A DNA stretch of 64,000 bases, from the NCBI GenBank assembly GCA_907165275.2, contig OU015654.1:7395501-7459500 (forward strand). The letters run 5' to 3'. Both the position numbers and the translations under genes were made by a program. Positions 22,085 through 36,000 of the stretch are shown here, piece after piece. Each line of letters opens with the position of its first letter. Positions within the stretch are counted from its first letter, which is position 1. The notes beneath the pieces are model-generated. The model was not told the DNA's origin and did no database searches. It saw only the letters and a program-made list of their open reading frames with translations. The stretch comes from Zygaena filipendulae (lineage: Eukaryota; Arthropoda; Insecta; Lepidoptera; Zygaenidae).

Positions 22085-24358
22085 ACGATAATTATTTCAT
22101 TTAAAAAGAAAACTGTAATAGACTATACAAATTAGGGAAAATACTAACTTTTGAACATAATTCTGCAGCATTTAAAGTAAATATCAAAAAGTATCACCTT
22201 TGGTGGTTTTTAATTAAACTTTCTTAAATTAAGTTGCAGTACTTCAGAATTATCATAAAAAATAGTATTTACCCAGTTCTACAACCAATTTCTTTTAAAT
22301 TAAATAATATCGTCGAAGATAAATGATTTTTATAGCGGGTGGCGCTAGTTTCACTCCTGTATTCTTCTTAAATTGTGTACTTTAGCCAGGTTTGATTAAT
22401 GAAAAATACTGTCAACACGTCACAATATAAACAAGATCGCTCTTTGTATGAAAGGACCATATCTCAACTCTTATAATCAATTTAGCATATTTTTACATTA
22501 CAATGTTTACATTTGATTTATTGCTTATTAACAATTACTGAATGTAACAATATAGTGATCTCAAACTCTATTCCATCTTTACTTCTTGACACATTTTACA
22601 CATTGAGAATGATTTAAATAATATTTCAGGATTTACTTATATTTCTTTATAAAATACAGAAAATATGAAGTGAACTTGGATCAAAGTTTAATAAGTTCAT
22701 AATCTCAACGTGATTAACCACGGTGACAATGAGAACTGAAAATTGGACATAAAATCTTATTATTTCCTATTCTATCAAGTGTTGTTATCACATTTGTGTT
22801 TATGGTATGTTAACATATTATCAGGAAGCAAGACTTCAACATCTACAGCTGCATACTGTCTTGATAATATCTTAGTATTCTATAAACAATCCATGCATAA
22901 TAATGTGGCATAGTGCGAGTAAGGACTAGTAAGTAAAGCGTGAATGAAATGTGAATTTAGATCATTACGAGCTGTTGCAAAAATACTTTTTGTTAATAAC
23001 TTTCAAATGCAGCCAATACCTATTTGACACATTGTTCCATACTGCATAAAAGTTGTGCACTGTACTGTCTGTACTACGGGCTAAATAAAAATAGATATCC
23101 TTTTAAAATGTTCTGCATTAAAGTGGAAAAAAATATGTTTTTGGTCTTTTTATATAATTTACGTAATTTACCTCGAATGTGTTGTACCTGTTTTTTTATT
23201 GGCAGTTAAATATTCTATAACTTGCTTTTATGCTGTACTATCATTATTTGTTATGAGAGCCATAACTGATTTTTGCATTTTATACTTTTTTGTGTGCGGT
23301 GTGTGCCACCAACGCGTGTGATAAAAGTGATGTCTTGACAATGGAATATTTTTTACGTAAATCTTCTATAGTTCATTTCATTAAAGAAATTCCGTTCAAC
23401 CGCCACATATAGTTTCGTTGGAGTGATATGGTGTTGGCACTGTTCGTCATGTCGATTCTAGCGCACAACTCTCCAAATTGAATTTTCCTTCCTATTTTAC
23501 TTTAACTAATTTAGCGTAAAAGTTATCACATTTTTTTATGTAGTGTAGATATTCGTGGGCTAGAATCGGTAGCACAGTTAGCTACGTAAATCAACTCTTG
23601 CACAAACAATTCAAACTTAAATTGATTTTGTGATAAAAGTTTTTCAGAAAAGATTTCAAAATCCATTTACATTATATTTAAGAAAAAGAAAACTAAATGG
23701 TTGAGACCAGATAGAAGGTAATCACTACGTTTTGGTTGAGACTGTGTGTTTTGCCTTGAATGCTAGAGATATTTTTTGAACCTAATTGCGTTTTCAATAA
23801 ATATCATGAGGTTTTAATGTTACTGCCTAGTGAAAACGATATGTCGCTCCACACTCCATAACTATAACGCCATCGAGTTGAATGATACTTAAACTAATAA
23901 AAAAGTTAAATTTCCATTTTTAATTGATATCTTCAGGAGTTTTATGGTTGAATGATTGAATCACATATGTATTCGAATCAATATGAGTTTTATTTAAATG
24001 GGTTATCAATTAATATACGCGGTTGGGTGACTGCTATTATCATACCTACTTAATAATTTATTTTCTTTAATAAGTTCGACATAAAATACCCAAAGTGACT
24101 TTAAAATTGCAATAACCAGACATTGCAAAGTGTATTACAAATGCAACTAGTTTTGAAATTTCTGATGGAATAAGATGTAGATTTAATTACAGTTTCAATA
24201 TATGTATTGCAATATTAACTGGATTTATTTATTGATGCAATTAGGAGAATGTTTATGATATTCCATTGTATTTTTGTTGCAGTGATATTATGAATGTTAT
24301 AAGAATAAATGGATATTTTTTAATAAATTAAAGCTATTTCATTTACATGAGTACCTAC
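22085..24358. other. Gene-free AT-rich stretch
   Basis: Between PAIP1 and D2HGDH. No recognised coding sequence or repeat. The longest frame (23024-23209, 61 codons) has no motif. It could be old intergenic DNA. Confidence 0.4.
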
Positions 24359-24617
24359 CCCTAAAAGCTATTCTCTTGGTTTCACCCACGTAAATTTAGG
24401 AATTTCCTCGCGAACTCTTCAGGAACACGATATATTATACATTTATGAACCTGCCTTACATGAACACGAATGTATTGTACAACCTGTATCTATTCGGAAT
24501 TTCTGGATTCATGGGGTGGGAGGTGTTCTAAGATTTTAAATTAAAATAATTGCAAAATGTGTGATGTCGCTCCAGAAGGGTGGGGGACTGATAAATGACT
24601 GGGGGATTTCATAAAAC

Positions 24618-24783
24618 ACCAGCTGTGCCCGCGGTTTCACCCGCGTGAGTTTTAGGATCAGAAACCTTAGACGGACGGACGCAGGCAGAACAACCCGTCA
24701 AAGTTTCATCACAGTCGGACCAATGATTTCGAAAAGCATAGAGGACAGACATACACATTCAACATTCATTTTTATTTATAAAG
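24618..24783 (-). mobile_element. Helitron-like repeat
   Basis: Inverted copy: 'agctgtgcccgcggtttcac' at the left and 'tttttatttataaagatga' at the right. Another decayed trace ('ggtttcacccacgtaaattt') lies at about 24378. Confidence 0.55.
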
Positions 24784-25536
24784 ATGATTTTTGATGTCAC
24801 CTAGGTACTGAGTCGATAGGTTTCTGCCTAGAAACTATTTTCTGTCAATTGCTCTGGAGCTATCAAAATAGATTTTTTATGTTTAGAATAATAAAAACAA
24901 ATGATAACAAAAAGTTTATTAAAATAGTACAAAAATAGGTAAGTTCCCAATAAAATCTTTAAAACACAACAATATTATTATGAATAACATCTTATAAAAT
25001 AGGTTTCAGACGAACTTGGATTTTAATAAATAATCTAAATAACGGGCACAAATACCTATAGTTATTAATACAAAAGCGTGGCGCTTGTAATGGTCAACTT
25101 GGTTGAAGATAATGCGTAGTAAAGGTGTGAGTTTGCCCTTGGATGCAATACGCTTTGTATGTCAGTATTCCGCAAGCAACAGTATACTATTTTTTTTTTG
25201 CTTGCGCATACATATTTGTCGTAAGTAACAAGTATATAAAACTGTGCAATGGCGTTAAGTTCAATGAAATATCCAAAAATTCAGCGCACCACTTGCACCC
25301 CCTGGTAAATTAAATTAGTTTCATTTCACACTTTCATTCTTTTTCTCATGTTACATTTTTTGATATTCACGCCACGCTTTTGTGATAATAATAATTAGTG
25401 GAAGTTTATGTACAGATGTTTGAACTCACGGAAAAGGGGCTAGTAAGCCATACTTAAAGACTAAAGTTGCAACTTTCATGCGTTCGTGCCCGGTAGATAC
25501 CTACAGTGGAAGTTAGATAAATATAATTTTATAAAC

Positions 25537-25866
25537 ATAATGGGCATGTTGACTATTTTTTTTTAGCTCGTCTTGTAGATTAATAATAAAAAATTTTGGA
25601 CACGTATTTTCTTTTTTACTAAATCAAAAAATAAGGGCGATACATTGAGTTAAAATTTCGCGTGACGTCACTATTCGGACAGTTTGTATGGCGGTTTTAG
25701 CGGTTAGTGACGTCACGACCCCCTCACCCAAAACTTTATTGCGCTTTATCTCTGTATATTTTAATTTATTTGAAAAAGCAAAAAATACGTGTCTATTGTT
25801 TTTTATTTTCTAACTGAAGGACTAATTAGAATTTTGATTTTCAAAAGTAGTCAACATCCCCATTGA
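25537..25866. mobile_element. MITE with AATGGGCATGTTGACTA ends, copy 1
   Basis: The left AATGGGCATGTTGACTA is mirrored by TAGTCAACATCCCCATT. The centre holds two TGACGTCA sites (25663 and 25708). A sister copy is at 27724. Confidence 0.8.
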
Positions 25867-26153
25867 ACGATTACGACTTTGACTGATTTATTGTGCTATT
25901 GATAAAAACGATGGAGCTCATGGATAGGAGGAGTTAGACCTCCAAAACAGTAGCTAAAACGAGATAGATTATTTGCCACAATTATTTATACACACAAAAT
26001 TGATCATTTGATTTTGCATAAAGTTCAAGCTCTAGTCATCAAAAAGTTAACAAATAAACACGGGCGATTTTCAAGCAACAATAAGTTAGTATATTTACTC
26101 TGAGGTAGTAGGTAATGCTGCAGCAATGGGGAATATTACCCAAAACTTTTAAG

Positions 26154-26222
26154 CAGAGGGCGCTGTGTGTTGGTTACTTGTCAAAACACTTTGACAAGAC
26201 GTAACAGACACACAGCGCCCTG
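26154..26222. repeat. Short hairpin, CAGGGCGCTGTGTGT arms
   Basis: 'cagagggcgctgtgtgttgg' faces 'cagacacacagcgccctg' with 'cttgtcaaaacactttgaca' at the turn, giving about 30-bp arms in 69 bp. Confidence 0.65.
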
Positions 26223-26603
26223 ATTATTGCCTTTTTGAATTTCCAAGCATTAGTTTAGCTTTGTTGATTTTTTAAATTAACTTCGTGATGTACTTGTAGG
26301 TTCTAAACGTGGTCTCATAAATAATCAGTTTCTCTAAATATTTCCTACATAACCCCAAAAAATCGCTTGATTTATTTATCACTTTTTCCTTAATGTTAAA
26401 TCACTTGGGAATTTGTATACACCTATTTTCTCACAGGCAAAAGCTACACAGCGTCCCATAATATATTTAACTAGTGAAAACAACAAAAACATAACTCAGT
26501 TCCTATGTAGATTGACAGATATTGGGGAACAAACATTTGGCGCCCTCTAGGTTGGAACAAATTGACAGTTTTCAACCCCATTAGTAAAGTATTATTTTAA
26601 TAA

Positions 26604-26850
26604 CTAGCTGTTCCGCGCGGTTTCACCGGCGATAATGTCGAAGTTGCCGCGGAATTGTTCCATAAAAATTTTGCAACCCCTTTTCATCCCCTTAGGGGTT
26701 GAATTTTCAAAAATCCCTTCTTATCGGATGCCTACGTGCCATAAAAAGAATACACCCTCCAAGTTTCAGGTATCTACAATCAGCGGTTTAGGCTGTGCGT
26801 TAATCCATCGGAGTATTAGGTACCTACTTACTTTTTCTTTATAAGTTAAT
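26604..26850 (-). mobile_element. Helitron-like repeat, 'gtcctgaatgactgatgga' subfamily
   Basis: Inverted copy: starts CTAGCTGTTCCGCGCGGTTT and includes 'cccttttcatccccttaggg'. It shares its body with 29240-29485 and 60945-61362. Confidence 0.65.
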
Positions 26851-27025
26851 GTAAGTATTTTACCAACCGCTCGCTTTCATTTATTGTTTTTTAATTTCTC
26901 ATCTAAGTGATTATGTATTAATCTTTTGAGAATAATAAAGATTCTTAAACCAGAAAGCATTTTATATGTATAGATTATGTGGTTGATATTATTTACTTGG
27001 TATTTTCCCATTTGAAGTATTATTA

Positions 27026-30000
27026 TCAACAGTCTGGTAATAATTTATACGGATTGAGGATTCCATGCGGGTCCATCAATTGTTTTAGATCACGCATCAA
27101 CTGTATCGCAGACTCGTCTTTACTGTAATGCATATAGTTGGCTTTATGGAAACCAACTCCGTGTTCGGCGCTTATGGACCCTTTCAATTTAGAAACCTCC
27201 TGGAATATGAACGGCTCTAGTTCCTCCAGTATTTCCTTAGTGAACTTTGGCACTATGACGTTAACATGAATGTTGCCGTCTCCTAAAAACATAAATAGAG
27301 AGAACTGAATTAAAACTGTAATATTATATAGGGTCAACCAGGTGCGTCCATGGGGGTAATAGCGTCTATCAAAGATTATTAAAAAACTATTAGGAGTAAA
27401 ACGACTACTTCTATCTAGTTTTGTTTTTAAATATTAAACAAAACTAGATGGAAGTGGTCATTTTAAACCTAATACTTTTCGAGTAATTTTTGATAGACTC
27501 TATTACCCCCATGGACGCAATTCCCCCGGTTGACTATATGTCACTGTCGTGGATCGAAATCAACCAATAGTCGACACGTAATTTCTATTTTTGCTGAGAT
27601 AAGTACCTACATACAATTCTAAAATGTAATAGTTGTAATTTTTAACTTTCGTCATTGGGTACTCACTGGTTAAGTGGTCATCCCGGTATTTTCATCCTTT
27701 TATTAGCCGTTGCCCGAGTTTTGGTTATACAATGGGCATGTTGACTAATTTTTATTTTTTAGTCCGTCTTGTAGATTATTAAAAAATATTGGGCACGTAT
27801 TTTTTCTTTTTTTACGTAATCACAAAATAACGGCGATATATTGAGTTGAAATTTCGCGTGACGTCACTATTCTGACAGTTTGTATGGCGGTTTTGCGGTT
27901 AGTGACGTCACGACCTCCTCATCCTAAACTTTAATACCCTTTATCACTGTATATTTTAATTTATTTAAAAAAGCAAAAAAATACGTGTCTATTGTTTTTG
28001 TATTTTCTAACTGACGGACTAATTAAAATTTTGATTTTCAATAGTAGTCAACATCCCTATTATACATACCTACATAGATAAGCGCGCTGCCGTCAAGTCC
28101 GCGCCTATGCTAGTCAGTGCCGTAAATAGCCTTTTTTGCGCCCTGCGCGAGCTTCTATGACTGCGCCCTTGTTTTTTTTAGATATTATAAGTACCCTAGA
28201 GCACTAACCTACTTCATTTCATTCAGATGCGATAAACACTAAACACAAATACGCTCGTGCGCTGCCAAAAAAATGAGCGCGCTGTTTTGTCTAATTTAGT
28301 AGACGTTTTTGATAATACTGGCATGTATTATCGAAATGCATCAAATTACATGCTTGTACACGTATGTGTTGGAATCAAGCACTAGGGGCGCAGTGGGAAC
28401 TTATCAAAAACAAACCGAAAAAATAGTAGTCCTGTCTAGTCTGGCCATCCTTGCGCCTCTCAGAGTCTACGCCCTGTACCTAGGCACCGGTGGCACCGCC
28501 CTATTTACGGTACTGATGGTAGCTTTAGATACATTATACCATGCACGTTGCACAATCAATTTTGTGTACCTAACCCGTCAATGGGTCGGCGGCTCGATTC
28601 GGCCAGGCTGCGTACGTAAATCGAAATCTAAATACGTATCTATTGGTTACCAATGTGTCCATAGCCGATGACCTGCAGCGCCCTGTCGCCGAGCCTGCGC
28701 CGCAGCAGCGGTACGAGGCTGTAGTAGTGCGCGGGCGGCAGCGACACATCGTACTTGAACATGTACCCGTCGGCCAGCCCCGCCACCGGTATGCTCTCGC
28801 GGAGGTGCCAAATCGACTGCGACAGTCATTATTATAACGGGTGGAGACGACAAATACGACAATAAATGAAAACACCGACCGACAGTACTAATACATAAGA
28901 GTCTAATATATCAAATAATCCCTAATATCGAAATCCCGCACGAAATCGATATTTCTCATTTATAAAAATTTTCTTCATTCTGTATTTTTTCCTGTGGATA
29001 GGTAAAAAACCTTCGTATTATAAAAATACGCCACGTTGCCAACTCGCAGCGACTTTCAGCGCGCGCGGAACCAATCAGATGACACATAGTTTCCGCTCTT
29101 ATCACGGGTTAGTGAACCAATATTAACAAATAGTGTTTTATTTTTATTTTTTGTTAATTTTTGCCGTATTTAGTTTGTTTGAAAATTTCTATTTATTCTA
29201 TTTAGATAATAGGACTTAATTGATAATTATTAATTTTATTATCTATATGTATATATAAAATGCTTTGTCCTGAATGACTGATGGATTAACGCACACCCTA
29301 AATCGCTAAACGTAGAGACCTGAAACTTGGAGGGTGTGTTGTTTGTATGACGTAGGCATCCGATAAGAAAGGAATTTTGAAAATTTAGCCCCTAAGAGGG
29401 TGAAAAAAGGGGTTGCAAAGTTTGTATGGAACAATTCCGCTGGAACTTCGAAATTATTGCGGGTGAAACCGCGTGGGACAGCTAGTACAGCTAGTAGTAT
29501 GTTAGTATTGCCGATGTTTTAATTTTTTGTCGTATTGTCGTCTCCACTTTGTATGTACCCAACTTGACACGTAATCTATATATTACCTATAAAGATTTTT
29601 TGTTTATTTGTTACGATTCAACTCAAAATCTACTGGACAGATTTCAAAATTTTTTTGACCATTAGCATGCCACATTATCCCTGAGTGACATAGGCTATAG
29701 GTACCAATTGTAACCCGGAATTTCCGCGGGAACTTCGAAATTACCGCGGGTGAAACCGCGAGGAACGACTAATACAGAATATTTTTATAACACTTTACAA
29801 ACTGTAAATCAATCTAACACATTCTCTATGTTCATAAATATTAATGTACATTTTTAACCGATTTGAAAAAAAAAGAGATTCTCTATTTGACTGTATTTTT
29901 TTCTTACGTTTCTGGGAAACACATAATAGGGTACTTGCATGAAATTTATTATAAGAAATTGTGTCAATATTTCAAAAATATAGGCTTAGAAAAGCGTTAT

Positions 30001-33000
30001 CGTGAAAGATTTACTAAAAAAATTTCAATAGTTTCCAAAATATTGAATTGAATTGAATTGAAAAAACTTTATTAACTACTACTACTAACTACACAACACA
30101 AAGATTTACAGCATACGTATACAACAACTAAACAAAAACAAAAAAACTCCTAATGGAAATAAATGCGGGCGATACATTGCAAGCTTAAAATTTTCTTTTG
30201 GATATATTTACAGAAGGTGAAACGCTATCAAAGGGTATAAATACCTGTATTTTGCTTGCCTCCGAAGCGATCGTGCCGTCAACAATGAGGCCGTTTTCCA
30301 TCTGTTGTTCCAGAAATCTCGTCAGCTTCTCCGCGTCGTGAGCCTCGTCACTGCCGTGCGTCTCCAGCAGTACGTAAAATGGAAAGTCGGATATAGGATT
30401 TCTGGAATTTCCATGATGAAATGTTTTGATTTAAACCACTTCTTTCCAAAATTCAAAATATGTATTAAAATAATCTTGACTCCTCTTCTACGGGAAGAGG
30501 ACCGAACCGAGCACAATAGATAGTTGTCAACGAACATCAACTGTGCGTGCCTTGATAGTTGACGCCACTTTTGCGTGACAGGACATATTTCGACTTGAAT
30601 TGCGTGGATTTTTGCGTGCTACCTAATCAGTAATAATCATCACCTATGTAACATGTGGTAAAATTAACTGCAAATATTTACAGGGCTGAAAGTACACGTT
30701 AACAAACAGGAGCGAAAAAATAATATTATAAGTTTGGTAGTTTTGAGAATATGATCCGCCAAAAAAGTAATGGATACGGATACAGATTTTTCTTCTCCCT
30801 CGGATATCCGTGGATACGGATACGTATATCCGGCACATCACTAGTTTTATCGCATCAAAACTGAACTTAGATAAAGTTATACAACGTGTTAATGAATTAA
30901 CTGAAAACTAGAAAGTAGTTTGCTCAGAATCAACTAGCGAATCGATCGCACTATGTTTTAATATAGGTTATATTTTTTTCATTTTTACTAGCCCATATCT
31001 AAATTATTTATACTTAATACAATATTTGGAGCGTACGCCGCCCGCAGCAAAAAAAATCGAACCGGTAGGCGCAGACGTAGCGCTTGGAATTTCGTAGATA
31101 CGTCACCTCTAGACTAATGTTGAATAACTTTTAAAGTATACATTTTTTCGACATAATACACTCAGCGTCACAAAAATCGCACCTCTTCAAAAATAAGTTT
31201 CAAGCATGTCCCGCCAGCAACGAATACATTAAACCCAATCAATATTGGTATCAATTAAAAGTATATTTAATGACCTTTAAATTAACATCAATTAGAATTC
31301 CTAAACACAACAGATCTCATTAGCACGTAACATTAAAAAAAAAGTTGTCAAAATACGCAATACAACGGCCACTCATTGCACCTCCCTACAAGGTTATAAA
31401 ACGGGCGACCTGGGTTAAATGTGGGTCATTCGCTATTCAACCTTTGTAGTGAACAAACGTTAACAGTTAGAGCAAGAAAAATACCCCAGAAGATGGATAC
31501 CACTGTAGATGAAGCTGCTCAAGTCATTGCACTACTGCAATCAGGGATGCGGCAATGTGATGTTGCTCGGCAACTGAACTTGAGTCGTTTTTCCATTCGA
31601 CAAGTATTCCAACGCTTCCGAGAGACTGGTGGTTACATCCGAAGACGTGGATCTGGAAGACAACGGTGCACATCCGAAAGAGACGATCGCTTCATTGTTT
31701 CGAAGTCTTTAGGTAATCGGTTCCCCAATGCTGTTGAGCTGCACTAACAACTGCGATCAGCTCGCAGAACTTCTGTAAGCGTCTCCACGATAAGAAGAAG
31801 AATGCGGGAGAAGAAAATTGCAGCTCACAGGACTGTTACGGGGCCAAAATTGACTGCACAGCATAGGAGAGACCGGTTACAATTTGCCCGTGACCATGTA
31901 GATTGGACAATAGACCAATGGAGGGCTGTGCTCTTCTCGGATGAGACAAGGGTTTGTCTTTTCTGTAACGACAGGCGTCGCAGAGTGTACAGGAGACAAG
32001 GGGAACGATTCGCATAAACCTGTATTCAAGAGACAGTGGAATATGGAGGTGGCTCGTGCATGTTCTGGAGCGGCATGTTAATCGACGGCAAAACGAACCT
32101 TGTGTGTGTTTCTCGGACCGGAAGTGCTCGCGGGCAAGGGTCGCTGACTGCTCATCGGTACATAACGGAGATCTTAGAGGAGCAGGTTGTCCCTTAAGCG
32201 GGTTTTATTGGTAGTGGGTTCATGTTAATGCACGATAACGCCCGCTGTCACACCGCTTTAATTGTAAGAGACTACCTGAAAGAAGTTGGAATCCCTGTTA
32301 TGCGCTGGCTGGCGCGAAGTCCAGACCTAAACCCTATTGAGCACCTTTGGGATGACCTGAAACGACGAGTACGGGCACGTGATCCTGCCCCTACCACTCT
32401 TCAAGACCTCCAAGATGCCGTCGTTGCAGAATGGGACAACACTCCCCAAGAGACTGTTGTCACATTAATCAGGTCCATGAGAGAACGCATGGAAGCAGTC
32501 ATAAGGGCTAGGGGGGGTAACACTAGATTTGAAGTTACTTTTAAGGACTTTGATGATAAATTTTTGCTGATAAAATAAAATTTTATTTTTTAATCATTTG
32601 CATTAGCTTGCTTTTTTTAATCCCTGGTAAACGAAAAAGCAAATCTATTGATTTATTCAGAAATTTAAATAAATTGCCTTTCCAATGATACCCTATAGTC
32701 ATATGTCTACCATTGATTAATAGGGTTAAAATGACTCTGAAGGGAATTCTTAAAGAAGTGCGATTTTTGTGACGCCGAGTGTAGTATATTTCATTATAAG
32801 TGCGGAAAGCCTGTCATTGCAAAGAGTTCCGACAAATGTCTACCCGAGCCGAGGCGCAGCCGAAGGTGAGGGTTGACAGTCGGAACTAGTTGCAATGACG
32901 GTTCCGCACGTGTACTGAACAACTATTTTTAATACAGTTACGAAAAAATTAAGCAATTTAATAAAATATCAAAAACACAACAAACTCAACTAAGTTCCAA

Positions 33001-36000
33001 CTGTGATCAAGAGATGGCGCTAGTCGTATTAGTAATGCGAAACCTACGTTTCGCAATGCAAAAAGTGTGTCAAAGTCGTGTCGCCATTTTTGACAGTTGG
33101 CAAAGAGAACGCACGAGTTCGGGAAAGGTAAACAAAAAGCTCGAGTATGTAATAGCCCACATCCCGAACGCTAAACGTCCCTGCAATACGCCACTTTTTG
33201 AGCAACTGTATTAAAAAATATATTTTAATTATAATATTATTGTTTATTTTTTTTAAATGGGGTGTATCAGGTTTTCAGTTAATTCATTAACACGTTTCTT
33301 ATAACTATATATATGTATATACTAGATGTCCCAGGCGATTTCATACGCGGAAATTTCGGAGTTCCCGCAGGAATTCCGGGAAAAAAGTAGTTACTCTACG
33401 GCCTTCTTTGTACCCCTGCACTGACAGTAGTTTACGGTAATTAGCTGTTCCCCGCATTAATTCCGGAGTTGCCGCGGGAATTCCGAGATAAAAATTATCC
33501 TATCTTTTAAGTTGGGCAAAATACAACATAGTGACCAAATTTCATCACGATCGATTTAGTAGTTTCGGAGTTTATCGCGAACATACATCGTGACACGAAA
33601 TTTTTATATACCGCGATTTCATCCGCGGTAATTTCGGAGTTAATTCCGGGAAAAAAGTAGGTACTCTACGTCCTTCTTTGTACCCCTTACAGTAGTTTAC
33701 GGTGATTAGCTGTTCCCCGCATTAATTCCGGAGTTCCCACGGGAATTCCGGGATAAAAACTATCCTATCTTTTAAGTTGGGCCAAATACAACATAGTGAC
33801 CAAATTTCATCAAAATCCATTCAGTAGTTTCGGAGTCCATCGCGGACAAACAACGTGACACGTGATTTATATATATTAGATAGATGTATACCTATAAGAT
33901 AACTTTATATATAGTACTCCGAAACTACTAAACGGATTTTGATAAAATTTTGTAACCATTTATAATATGGGTATAATTTTGTATACCAGGAGGGATATCG
34001 GGTGCTAGGACTTATAATACGGGATGGAACGTATTTATAAATTATATTATTAAAGATTTCGTAAAAAAATTCCGTTAGATTGTCGACACTGGTGATTTGG
34101 TAAGGATTTATCCTCAGAAGTAATTCTTCTGAGGATTTATCCCAATCAACCGCTGACAACTCATGCCTGATACTCTCAAAGTTTGATTTAAAAATTTTTT
34201 TTTTAAGAATTACGTTAGGTTTTAGTGGCAACGGCAACAGTAATGGTAAGGAGACTTCCAGTGATTTATGATGAAGGTCTTCTTTGTTAATAATAGGCGA
34301 CGCACAGGAGGTTACGCTGCACTTTACATTGCTAAATATTAAATCTAAAAGTCTGTTGTTGATGTTAAATTCTGCGCTATATTGAGCTATATCTGCGCTA
34401 TATAAGTTAGCTTACAATTAGTAAGTACCTACCTACATATCTAGATAAAATAAAAAGGTCAAGTGAGGTACATAGTAAAGTCTCAGAATAATAAATTATC
34501 GCGCGTATGCAGCGGATTCTATCTATTAACTATTAAGTTCTTCACACAATGATGGTCTGTATTTTTTTCAGGTAGGTACGTATTTATAAACGTTAGGTAT
34601 TCAAGCTCTCAAGTCTTTAAGTTCTAGATACATTTTCTAGCGCAATGAACACAGAATTTATGAATGAAAATACTTTTTTGATTACCACAATTGATAGAAA
34701 CGACTATAGGTACAAAGTAATAAAAATCAGAAATCAAAAGGCGGCTTTATTTACTATAAAGCGGTCTCTTCCAGGCTGCCAGGACCAGGAGTAGGTGATA
34801 CCAGGAGCATAGGAATATTTATGACAGTAAAACAGAATATCTTGAGATGGCTAACTTTTGAGTACCTAGCGTAACCTTTTTTGTTTTTTCATAACTTACA
34901 GTTTAATATTTTAGTAATAATTAAAAACACTTACGAAACCTTCATATTCCTGACGGTAGTGGTAATTGATGCATTGTCAGCCATTTCAAATGCCGACAGT
35001 ATTTCGCCGAGAGAACATTTTGCGTTCTTGTACAATTGAAGAACGGATTCGAAATTCTCTAGACCTAAAATAGCAAAAACAAAATTTTTACAAAAAAATA
35101 AAAACAGACTTCCAAAAACAAAACTAAAAAGCTAAAGCTATAAGGTCGTGACGGGAGTGGACTTAGCCCATCTACACATCTAGTCCATATTTGGCTTGTC
35201 ACCGACTTCAATTCAATCAGTGGTAGCACAAACCAATAATAATATTACGAGTATTTATGTCTTTTGAATTAAATCGGTTTTTTTTTTAGCTTTTTAGTTT
35301 TGTTTTTGGAAGTCGGTTTTTATTTTTTTGTATAATTTTTATTTATTTCTCGCTTTTCAGTGGGTTGGTTTGTAATTTATCTAAGTTACAATAGCCTAAT
35401 GTCAACTGTTCATCACCTTTTACATAACTTTTGAAGAATTCCGTCGAGTTCTCCAAGATCCCATCATCAAATCCTGATCTCATGACAATGGGACCACCTC
35501 GGGAGTATACTCTTTCAAACAAAAAAAGAATTTTCCAAATCGGTCCAACCGTCTTCGAGTAATCACGTGACAAACATACAAAAAAAAACAACATTCAGAC
35601 GAATTGAGAACCTCCTCCTTTTTGGGAAGTCGGTTAAAAAATAAAGAACATTTATATATATTTTCAAAAAGCTTTAGGTACATTTTTTTATTTTCTCAAA
35701 TCTATATCTACACGTTGCGATGGAGAAAGTCGGCAAGTCTGTTATGAGCTGATTGTGTTGAAAATTTGTATTTACCTACTATTTTCATGGCGCCAGGTAA
35801 AATAGGTATAGTAACTATCATACAATCCCACTACATCATATGAGAAAGTTCGCACACGTTCATACATAAACGGCCTACGGCTGAACGGAAATGGATGAAA
35901 CTTGCCAGACAAATGAAGTAGGTTTTAAATTAACAGACACTTTTTATTACGAATTCCCTAGAGAATCCTGAAATTCACGCGTGCGAAGCTGCAGCAACAA

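Larger units (their letters stand above)
30880..33302 (-). mobile_element. TACAACGTGTTAATGAA inverted-repeat element, copy B (host of a Tc1 copy)
   Basis: The left end 'tacaacgtgttaatgaatta' and the right end 'gttaattcattaacacgttt' are mirror images. Without its inserts it matches copies A and C, including 'gtacgccgcccgcagcaaaa'. A Tc1 element (31159-32781) plus a second block (32784-33215) interrupt it. Confidence 0.75.

Noticed and set aside
28309..28671. 120-codon plus-strand open frame
   Set aside because: No family motif; it overlaps an inverted-repeat element and the antisense of D2HGDH exon 8.
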